NCBI GenBank assembly: GCA_027886785.1
Contig: JAPCJV010000013.1
Span: 1 to 12,888 of the forward strand
Length of the DNA: 12,888 bases
Direction: 5' to 3'
Source: Nitrososphaerota archaeon
Lineage (GTDB): Archaea > Thermoproteota > Nitrososphaeria > Nitrososphaerales > CADDZS01
Both the position numbers and the translations under genes were made by a program. Under the pieces are notes generated by a model. It was given only the letters and a program-made list of their open reading frames with translations. It was not told the DNA's origin and did not search any database. This document shows positions 7,592-12,888 of this stretch, one piece after another; position 1 is the first letter of the stretch; each line of letters begins with the position of its first letter.

Positions 7592-8469
7592 CGCTTTGTA
7601 AAAACCTGGGCCAGCAAGATTCCGGCGATAATAAGCACCATCCCGCAAATTTCGATGAGATTTACCGTCTCGCCTAAAATGAAATAACTCAGGATTATTG
7701 CCACCACGGGAAAGAGAAGTTGATTTATCGCGGACCGAGTTATGCCGATAAGCCTCATTCCCTTGTTGAAAATCAGGAAGGCGATACCAGAACAAGCTAT
7801 TCCAATGTACCCAATGTAAAAAATACCCGAGAGCGAGGAATTGAAAAAGTAGCGACCCGAAGATGTGCAGAGCATCAAAACTAGAGTTACCGGAACTGCA
7901 AACAGAAAGGTGTTGAAAGTAATGTACTCAGGGCTTCTGTTTGAGCCCGATCTGGTTTTGGTAGAGACAAGATGCCTGGAAATTATCATGTAGCTCGCCC
8001 AGGAGAAAGCCGCGCCGATCGCCGTGATCGATCCAAGCAGAGGAGAACTGCCATTCAGACTTGCTCTCTCCCCGATCGCTACGATGAGGAAAGTGCCGAA
8101 AATTCCCAGAGCGACGCCGATCCAGGAAGCCAGCTTCATTTTTTCGTGGAGCAATAGTGCCGCCAGGACAACCGCAATCAGCGGATACAGGGCGACAAGA
8201 AAAGACGAAGTGTCGGGCTCTAGGTAGAGCACCGATAAGTTGAGAAGAGTCCAGAACCCAGAGGCTCCCAGTACAGACGAAAGGATGAGATATTTCAGAT
8301 CTTCAACCTTGGGCCGCACGTCCTGCTTGAACAGGAGTACGTAAAGACAGAGTACGGCCGATCCCAGAAGTGCCCTGAATGCGGAAATTGTAAAAGAATC
8401 GTAGTAATGGAGGGACAGCTGGATCGCGGGATAGGCGCTTCCCCAAAGAACCGCGGATGAGATCGTCAA
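7588..8469 (-). CDS. EamA/DMT-family transporter
   Basis: Integral membrane carrier of the drug/metabolite superfamily, likely ten transmembrane helices in two EamA repeats. The first repeat contains the AVLWGSAYPAI opening and ends with PLIAVVLAALLLHEKM. The second begins near ITAIGAAFSWASYMI and ends with PVVAIILSYFILGETV, followed by a last helix. These two LHEK/LGET endings are the classic internal repeat. The substrate is unknown; amino acids, metabolites and drugs all occur in the family. The only standard start is TTG 8469, which leaves just nine residues before WG. The frame stays open upstream to a TGA near 8559, and PKEIYLGFILTIS would complete helix 1, so the true start may be non-standard. 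The stop overlaps that of the CoxL-like gene. Confidence 0.87.
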   Translation of the reverse strand: MTISSAVLWGSAYPAIQLSLHYYDSFTISAFRALLGSAVLCLYVLLFKQDVRPKVEDLKYLILSSVLGASGFWTLLNLSVLYLEPDTSSFLVALYPLIAVVLAALLLHEKMKLASWIGVALGIFGTFLIVAIGERASLNGSSPLLGSITAIGAAFSWASYMIISRHLVSTKTRSGSNRSPEYITFNTFLFAVPVTLVLMLCTSSGRYFFNSSLSGIFYIGYIGIACSGIAFLIFNKGMRLIGITRSAINQLLFPVVAIILSYFILGETVNLIEICGMVLIIAGILLAQVFTKR

Positions 8470-8633
8470 GATGAAACCTAGGTAGATTTCTTTAGGGCAC
8501 TTTGTGGCTTCGCTTTTCTCAGGAGTCGGAGTTTTCGATTTGATCTGCTCTCCAATAATTCACGTAACCTAATGCTCCACAGAAGTGCCAAAGATCCGCA
8601 ACATGTTATTAGAATCTGTTCGTGTGTTGTAAT

Positions 8634-8653
8634 AAGACGTCTTTGTGATCACA
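8634..8653. promoter_or_regulatory. Two abutting 10-bp palindromes in the 8470-8789 intergenic region
   Basis: AAGACGTCTT (8634-8643) and TGTGATCACA (8644-8653) are each perfect palindromes and touch with no gap; an ACATGT palindrome overlaps the second at 8651-8656. They lie about 140 bases before moaA and 165 bases before the divergent transporter gene, so a regulator site for either is possible. The rest of this 320-base gap shows no credible coding frame, tRNA or terminator, only the probable moaA TATA element. Confidence 0.4.
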
Positions 8654-8749
8654 TGTATTCCTCTATTTTTTGTGGATTGAAAAACTGTTGGCAATCTTTC
8701 CAAAATGAGAGCGCACCTCTGAGGAATTTTTCCCAAAACCAGTGTCAGG

Positions 8750-8757
8750 CTTTATTA
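8750..8757 (+). promoter_or_regulatory. TATA-like element for moaA
   Basis: CTTTATTA preceded by GG resembles a BRE/TATA pair. It predicts a transcript start near 8780, ten bases before ATG 8790 and downstream of the alternative GTG at 8742. This is part of why the later start is preferred. Confidence 0.4.
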
Positions 8758-8789
8758 GCGAGAAAGTCCTAATTTACTTAGAGCGGCGC

Positions 8790-9788
8790 ATGAACGACTT
8801 GGAACCCTTCTCTGACTCCTACGGGAGGGTTGCCCGAAAGCTGCGTCTCTCTGTAATTGACAAGTGTAATTTCCGATGCAATTTCTGCATGCCCGACGAA
8901 CCCGAGTGGATTGCTAACGAAAAAGTCCTATCAGCTATTGAGATCCAAAGACTCGTGACTATTCTTTCCCAAATGGGAGTGGACCGTGTCAGGATTACCG
9001 GCGGTGAACCACTTTTACGAAAGGACGTTACTGAAGTGATCAACAGAATCTCCGAAGTCTCCGGAATCCACCGCCTAGGAATGACTACGAACGGGTACTA
9101 CCTTGCTGAAAAAGCGAAAGCTCTGAAAGATGCAGGACTGTATTCTGTGACTGTGAGTCTCCACAGTTTGCAGGCAGCCAGGTTTTTCGGAGTCACCCGC
9201 AGAGACTCTCACTCCAAGGTCGTCGAAGGAATTAGAGCAGCCAAGGAAGCTCAATTTGAGAGCGTCAAGATCAACAGCGTGATCATTCGGGGATACAACG
9301 ACGATGAAATTCTAGATTTTGCGGAAATGGCATACAGTGAAGGGTTCAACGTTCGGTTCATCGAATTCATGCCCTTCGACGGGAAAAAATTGTGGGATGA
9401 AAGCAAGGTGGTGACCGGGCAGGAAATCCTCAACAAAATCAGTTCGAAATACGAAATCCTTCCACTGGAAAGGGAAGCAGGGAGTACTTCCATGAACTAC
9501 CGTTTTACTGACGGCGGGGGCGAATTCGGAATTATCACGTCAATCTCCAAACCTTTTTGCAGTGACTGTGATCGAATCAGAATGACCGCGGACGGAAAGT
9601 TCGTACCCTGCCTATTCAGTAATCAGGAATTTGAGGTAGCTCCGCTTCTGCGGGGTGGCGCGACAGATTCTGAGATTGCGGAATTCTTCAGAAAATCTCT
9701 GAAACTCAAAGCACCAGGCGTTGAACAGTTGCTGAAATACAACCATCACCTGGAACACGTCCGCCCCATGTATGTCACTGGCGGATAG
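8790..9788 (+). CDS. moaA: GTP 3',8-cyclase MoaA
   Basis: Radical SAM enzyme that, with MoaC, converts GTP to cyclic pyranopterin monophosphate, the first step of molybdenum cofactor synthesis. In the 332-residue form, the SAM cluster motif CNFRCNFC places cysteines at 26, 30 and 33. The TGGEPLLRKD block is at 70-79. The second 4Fe-4S cluster is CSDC-x13-C with cysteines 257, 260 and 274. The protein ends in Gly-Gly (MYVTGG), a C-terminal dipeptide needed for activity in the family, so the gene looks complete and functional. GTG 8742 would add 16 residues with no family match and lies upstream of the probable TATA box. The neighbours, a MocA-like gene downstream and a molybdenum hydroxylase nearby, suit the assignment. 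Confidence 0.95.
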   Translation: MNDLEPFSDSYGRVARKLRLSVIDKCNFRCNFCMPDEPEWIANEKVLSAIEIQRLVTILSQMGVDRVRITGGEPLLRKDVTEVINRISEVSGIHRLGMTTNGYYLAEKAKALKDAGLYSVTVSLHSLQAARFFGVTRRDSHSKVVEGIRAAKEAQFESVKINSVIIRGYNDDEILDFAEMAYSEGFNVRFIEFMPFDGKKLWDESKVVTGQEILNKISSKYEILPLEREAGSTSMNYRFTDGGGEFGIITSISKPFCSDCDRIRMTADGKFVPCLFSNQEFEVAPLLRGGATDSEIAEFFRKSLKLKAPGVEQLLKYNHHLEHVRPMYVTGG

Positions 9789-9792
9789 CAGA

Positions 9793-9801
9793 GATATATT
9801 T
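9793..9801 (+). promoter_or_regulatory. TATA-like element before the mocA-like gene
   Basis: GATATATTT lies just after the moaA stop. A transcript from it would start near 9823, a short leader before TTG 9847. This suggests the cytidylyltransferase may have its own promoter and does not begin at the overlapping ATG 9772. Confidence 0.35.
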
Positions 9802-9846
9802 CTCCGCATCCTCTCGTTATTCTCAATTGATCTTTCATTTCCGAAC

Positions 9847-10473
9847 TTGGGATGCGTTTTCAAATTGAAGAGAACCGCCAGCAAAATCGCCTGCATTGTT
9901 TTAGGGGCGGGTTCCGGAATTCGTTATGGCGGAGCGAAGCAACTCGCAAAATTCCAAGGAAAGTTTCTTTTGCAAAACGCGCTGAATGCTGCGAATGCCT
10001 CTTCTGCAGATTACGTGTATTTAATCTTGGGAGACCACTCGGCGGAAATTCTAGAAAAAATCCAGACTGGAAGAGCTCAGGTAGTATTCAATCGCGATTA
10101 CAAAACAGGAATCGCGAGTTCTATGAAGGCAGGGATTTCCAATCTGCCCGGAGATACAGCGGGTGCGATAATAATGGTCGCGGATCAGCCCCAGCTCAAT
10201 GCAAAACATTTGGATTTACTGATCGACAAATTCCGGAATTCCGGTGAAAATCGCATTGCTGCATTGTCCCAAAACAGTGACCCCAGAAATCCTGTCCTTA
10301 TCCCTCGGGAACTGTTTTCGGCTTTGAATCAACTCCAAGGAGATGCCGGAGCGCGGGAATTTGTCAAGAAAAGCGATCGATTGGTTCTCGTGGAAATTAC
10401 GGATCCAAACGTGTTTTTGGATGTGGACACCAAGGAAGCTTTGTCGGATCTCGCAAACCAAAGTACGAAATAG
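9847..10473 (+). CDS. MocA-like molybdenum cofactor cytidylyltransferase
   Basis: NTP-transferase of the MobA/MocA fold, expected to attach CMP (or GMP) to molybdopterin. In the 208-residue form, the nucleotide loop LGAGSGIRYGGAKQL is at 19-33, GIASSM at 88-93 and the metal site ADQP at 112-115. RNPVLIP is at 147-153, GDAGAR at 165-170 and DVDT at 192-195. ADQP together with the GDAGAR block fits MocA better than guanylating MobA, and CoxL-type enzymes carry the cytosine dinucleotide cofactor, so the nearby large subunit supports MocA. The start is uncertain. ATG 9772 overlaps moaA by 17 bases but adds about 25 residues unlike the family, which begins shortly before the IVLGAG strand. TTG 9847 or TTG 9865 therefore fits better. 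Confidence 0.85.
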   Translation: MGCVFKLKRTASKIACIVLGAGSGIRYGGAKQLAKFQGKFLLQNALNAANASSADYVYLILGDHSAEILEKIQTGRAQVVFNRDYKTGIASSMKAGISNLPGDTAGAIIMVADQPQLNAKHLDLLIDKFRNSGENRIAALSQNSDPRNPVLIPRELFSALNQLQGDAGAREFVKKSDRLVLVEITDPNVFLDVDTKEALSDLANQSTK

Positions 10474-10488
10474 CCCGGAATTTACAGA

Positions 10489-11499
10489 ATGGGGAAAATG
10501 TCGAAATCATCCAATGCGATCGCTGTATCACACCGAAAGGATGCAGACGGGATCTGCAGTGCATCCTTGATCAGCTACATGGCCGGATCCAAAATCTTTC
10601 TGACCGATTACGGGGACATGGCAGATACCTTGTCTCAGGTGGGTGACGCCGACGACTATTATGTGTCTGACCTAGGGCTGAATCAGAATACTTTCAGCGG
10701 GTTTTTTGATCAGATAAAGCGGCTCTGTTCTTTGGGGCGGGTGCATTATTTCGATCACCATCCCATCAACAAAGATTTTGAGAAAAAGCTCCTCGAGGTC
10801 GGCGTGGATATTTCCCATTCTGTCGAGGAGTGTGCCTCAGTTCTCATTTACAGGAAGTACGAGCCCGCATTTCGAGATTCCCCGCAGATGAAAATAGCTG
10901 CTTGCTGCGGCGCGATCACGGACTACATGGACCTTCAGCCCTACGCGAAAAAATTGATCGCTTCTTTTGACAGGCAATTTCTACTTTACGAGGCAACGGT
11001 GCTGTCTTTCGCGATTTCCACCATCGGTAGGGGTTCAGCTGACAGTAACATGCAGCTTGTAAAGCTGGCGGAAGAGCTAGCGCGGGGAACTCTGCCCCAC
11101 CAGATTCCCAGAGTCTCGGAGTACGCACAATCTTTCGCCGACCGGTCTGCTGAATTGATTTCCTCGGCAAAGAAGTACGGAAAGAAGGTGCACGAGAATT
11201 TCGCGTACTATCTCACGAAGGAATCTTCCACCGGAAACGTCGCGAACTTCCTCGTGGGTGCCTTTGATGTGCCAGTAGGAGTCGCTATCCGGGAGGAGGA
11301 ACCGGGATTCTACGAGATTTCTCTCCGATCGATCGAACAGTCCAAACATGATCTCGGAAAAATCATGGGAAGGATTTCGGCGAAATTGAATACATCGGGA
11401 GGAGGCCATCCCCACGCGAGTGGTGCTCGAATTAAGCAGGAGCAGCTTGACATTTTTCTGGAACTGCTCGACACCGAGCTTTCCACTGCACCCCAATAG
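10489..11499 (+). CDS. DHH/DHHA1-family phosphoesterase
   Basis: Metal-dependent phosphoesterase, 336 residues, probably acting on a nucleic acid end, short oligonucleotide or phosphorylated nucleotide; the family includes RecJ, nanoRNases and pAp phosphatases. Manganese-binding motifs appear in order: HRKDADG at 15-21, SDLGL with Asp61, FDHHP with the DHH triad at 89-91, and TDYMD with Asp145. The C-terminal DHHA1 domain carries GGGHPHASGA at 304-313, which usually binds substrate. All motif residues are present, so activity is likely. I see no extra OB-fold or CBS domain. The start ATG 10489 lies 15 bases after the upstream gene, and ATG 10498 is an alternative. The exact substrate and any link to archaeal RecJ/GAN replication proteins cannot be decided here. 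Confidence 0.9.
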   Translation: MGKMSKSSNAIAVSHRKDADGICSASLISYMAGSKIFLTDYGDMADTLSQVGDADDYYVSDLGLNQNTFSGFFDQIKRLCSLGRVHYFDHHPINKDFEKKLLEVGVDISHSVEECASVLIYRKYEPAFRDSPQMKIAACCGAITDYMDLQPYAKKLIASFDRQFLLYEATVLSFAISTIGRGSADSNMQLVKLAEELARGTLPHQIPRVSEYAQSFADRSAELISSAKKYGKKVHENFAYYLTKESSTGNVANFLVGAFDVPVGVAIREEEPGFYEISLRSIEQSKHDLGKIMGRISAKLNTSGGGHPHASGARIKQEQLDIFLELLDTELSTAPQ

Positions 11500-11521
11500 T
11501 TCTGGAAGCCTACTTCGTTAG

Positions 11522-12157
11522 ATGTCCCAATCCCTGTTCGGTGGAAAAAAAGCAGCTCCCCAGCTGCTCGGTTTCGTGGTCGTAGCTTTGACCATGATCG
11601 AGATGTTCACTATTCCAAAGTCCTACTTTGCCCTGGGAAGCATAGTCTCCACGATCGCGATGGCCTGCAGTGCCTATCTGGTGTCGAGCGATTCGGCGTT
11701 GAAAACTAAGATTAGGTTTCCAAAGATCGGTGTGGGGATTGTCACTGCTCTAATTCTTTATTTCGTTTTTTATTTGGGAAATTACGGAATCAACACTCTG
11801 AATCTTCCTGGAATAAAGTCGGGAAATGAACAGGGGATCTACGGACTCTTTAGTAATGTTCCGATTCCTTTACTTATTCTCATCTTGGCGCTGGATGCGA
11901 TCGGCTTTGAATATTATTTCCGCGGGAATCTGCAATCCCTTTTCGCAAAGAAAATCGGAATCGGGGCAGTGTTGCTTGTTGCCGTAATCGACGCGATAAT
12001 CCACATCTCGACCCTCAACCCTCTTTTTCCGGCGACGGTAATTGTCGCAGATTCAGTCTGGGGTTTGAATTATTATTACACCAAAGATCTGTACTCCACG
12101 ATTGTCAGCCATTTTCTCTGGGATTTGCTGATTTTTGTTTTTTTTCCGATCCACTAA
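11522..12157 (+). CDS. CPBP-family membrane protein with altered catalytic motif
   Basis: Integral membrane protein of 211 residues with about six hydrophobic helices, resembling the CPBP (CAAX protease and bacteriocin-processing) family. The expected EExxxR motif reads FEYYFR at 129-134, so the first glutamate, the general base in characterised Rce1, is phenylalanine. Glu130 and Arg134 remain. Motif two has His161 (AIIHIS). Motif three is HFLWD, with His197 retained and the usual Asn replaced by Asp201. It may be an inactive or repurposed member, or use a shifted active site. The gene starts 22 bases after the DHH gene and is probably co-transcribed with it. A run of T residues lies in its last codons. 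The family call rests on motif spacing and membrane topology. Confidence 0.7.
   Translation: MSQSLFGGKKAAPQLLGFVVVALTMIEMFTIPKSYFALGSIVSTIAMACSAYLVSSDSALKTKIRFPKIGVGIVTALILYFVFYLGNYGINTLNLPGIKSGNEQGIYGLFSNVPIPLLILILALDAIGFEYYFRGNLQSLFAKKIGIGAVLLVAVIDAIIHISTLNPLFPATVIVADSVWGLNYYYTKDLYSTIVSHFLWDLLIFVFFPIH
12132..12145 (+). terminator. Oligo-T tract inside the end of the CPBP gene
   Basis: TTTTTGTTTTTTTT encodes part of the last hydrophobic helix. Archaeal RNA polymerase terminates at oligo-T runs without needing a hairpin, so transcription could stop here, before the stop codon at 12155-12157. A 5-bp hairpin (GGGCA/TGCCC, 12190-12206) followed by pyrimidine-rich sequence lies 45 bases downstream. 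Confidence 0.3.
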
Positions 12158-12253
12158 CTGCGCAAGGCCTATTTACCAGAATGAAAGGAGGGCAGGAGTG
12201 ATGCCCGTCTTCATCCGTTTTCTTTCCTGAATTTCCCGGGTGCCTGATTTCAA

Positions 12254-12790
12254 GTGCAGAAGGAAAACAGTGTCGTAGTTCAGAATTATGGAACGGACTG
12301 CCGAAATTGCGAGCGTTATGCGAAACTCGGCGACGTATGCGTCGTCGAGCACGGGAAAAAATTTCTTTGGGAGTACTGCAGAGATTTTGATCCAAAGGTC
12401 GTTTTGCCTGATTACAACGACCTGATGAAAAGCGTGAGGAAAGATCAGGCGCTTGAAAGAAAGAAGCTGAAAGAAAAAAAGGAAAGAGAGAAGCGGAAAA
12501 AGCAAAAAGAAAGGATGGAGCGCGAAGAACTCAAACGAAAAAATCGAAGGGCTAGGCTGAGAAAACGCCGTGAAGCACTGAAGAAAAAAATGTCTGGGAA
12601 AAAGATCGAATCGGGAAGTATGAAGAAAGTTAGTGCCTCCACACCCGACTCTGCAGGCAAAAGGAAATCTCCTACAAAGAAAGCAGATGATTCAAAGGCC
12701 GAAATTACTCAACCCTCTTCATTCTTCGAAAATCCAGTAATCGAAGTCAAGAAAAAGAAGAGTCCAGAAATGAAGAAACCAGATAGCTAG
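12254..12790 (+). CDS. Unrecognised protein: four-Cys N-terminus, charged helix and Lys-rich tail
   Basis: Function not recognised. The 178 residues fall into three parts. Residues 1-57 contain Cys16, Cys19, Cys29 and Cys42 (CRNC, VCV, YCRDF), a plausible zinc site around a small hydrophobic core. Residues about 58-118 are almost entirely Lys, Glu and Arg with few helix breakers, a likely single charged helix or coiled coil. Residues about 119-178 are Ser/Pro/Lys-rich and probably disordered. The strong basic charge suggests nucleic-acid or ribosome binding, but this is inference. An in-frame TGA lies six bases before the GTG at 12254 and no earlier start exists; no Shine-Dalgarno is visible. 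The codon pattern is A-rich because of Lys and Glu content. The stop shares CTAG with the convergent partial gene. Confidence 0.72.
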   Translation: MQKENSVVVQNYGTDCRNCERYAKLGDVCVVEHGKKFLWEYCRDFDPKVVLPDYNDLMKSVRKDQALERKKLKEKKEREKRKKQKERMEREELKRKNRRARLRKRREALKKKMSGKKIESGSMKKVSASTPDSAGKRKSPTKKADDSKAEITQPSSFFENPVIEVKKKKSPEMKKPDS

Positions 12791-12888
12791 GCTTCGAATA
12801 CTCCGAGAACTGCGTCATCCGCGAGGGCTACAGCGTTCCCTGCTAAGGCCCGGATGTCTCTAATGATCAGAGAAGGAGCTTGGCAGAA
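12787..12888 (-). CDS. C-terminal end of an unidentified minus-strand protein (partial)
   Basis: The minus strand is open from the right window edge to a TAG at 12787-12789, giving 33 residues (FCQAPSLIIRDIRALAGNAV and the tail ALADDAVLGVFEA). The other two minus frames are blocked by stops. The composition, helix-like with Ala, Leu, Asp and Val, looks like real protein, and the convergent gene ends on the same CTAG palindrome, a packing also seen at 7588-7591. I do not recognise the family from so short a piece. Confidence 0.5.
   Translation of the reverse strand, partial: FCQAPSLIIRDIRALAGNAVALADDAVLGVFEA

Noticed and set aside
8572..8772. Open plus-strand frame of 66 codons in the transporter-moaA gap
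   Set aside because: Its composition does not resemble protein, it runs over the likely palindromic control region and the moaA TATA box, and it matches no family.
8470..8789. A tRNA or small RNA gene in the longest intergenic region
   Set aside because: I found no cloverleaf arms or T-loop GGTTCRA on either strand; GTTTTCGATTTG near 8531 has no matching stems.
12201..12227. Eight-residue frame MPVFIRFL(S) after a GGAGGG-like site, as a leader peptide of the four-Cys protein gene
   Set aside because: The purine-rich site is part of a small hairpin, the frame is tiny, differs from the downstream gene's frame, and has no codon signature.
1..12888. CRISPR array, insertion sequence or integrase-linked island
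   Set aside because: No regularly spaced repeats beyond the pair at 1102-1138, no terminal inverted repeats, no transposase or recombinase, and uniform housekeeping content.

Overview
This window looks like a compact archaeal chromosome segment of roughly 48% GC (estimated by eye). Three things point to archaea: an arginine locus that uses the LysW amino-group carrier protein, TATA-box-like promoters with little or no Shine-Dalgarno sequence in front of several genes, and a DHH phosphoesterase of archaeal style. The gene mix (LysW/ArgX arginine synthesis, a lone CoxL-like molybdenum hydroxylase, a Cys4/Lys-rich small protein) is compatible with Nitrososphaeria/Thaumarchaeota-type archaea. That placement is inference, since the window has no rRNA or other marker.

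Positions 1-5112 form an arginine locus. On the minus strand lie an HTH/ACT-domain protein (413-1111) and the N-terminal half of ornithine carbamoyltransferase argF (1-416, cut by the window edge), overlapping by ATGA. Divergently, argG, argH, lysW and argX run on the plus strand. ArgX attaches glutamate to the C-terminal Glu of LysW, the start of the carrier-protein route to ornithine. ArgF, ArgG and ArgH then convert ornithine to arginine. The 89-base divergent gap holds two imperfect 17-base direct repeats exactly 20 bases apart, next to the argG TATA box, so it is a good candidate operator. The ACT protein is a plausible but unproven regulator.

Positions 5113-10473 are dominated by molybdenum enzymology. 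There is a complete CoxL/xanthine-dehydrogenase-family large subunit without adjacent small or medium subunits, then a convergent EamA-type transporter whose stop codon overlaps it. After a 320-base promoter region come moaA (first step of molybdopterin synthesis) and a MocA-like cytidylyltransferase, which would make the cytosine dinucleotide form of the cofactor used by CoxL-type enzymes.

Positions 10489-12888 carry a DHH/DHHA1 phosphoesterase, a CPBP-family membrane protein with altered catalytic residues, and an unrecognised protein with four N-terminal cysteines and a long Lys/Glu/Arg-rich helix. A minus-strand reading frame enters from the right edge and shares a CTAG stop palindrome with that last gene. 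I saw no tRNA, rRNA, CRISPR array, insertion sequence or sign of recent mobile DNA.
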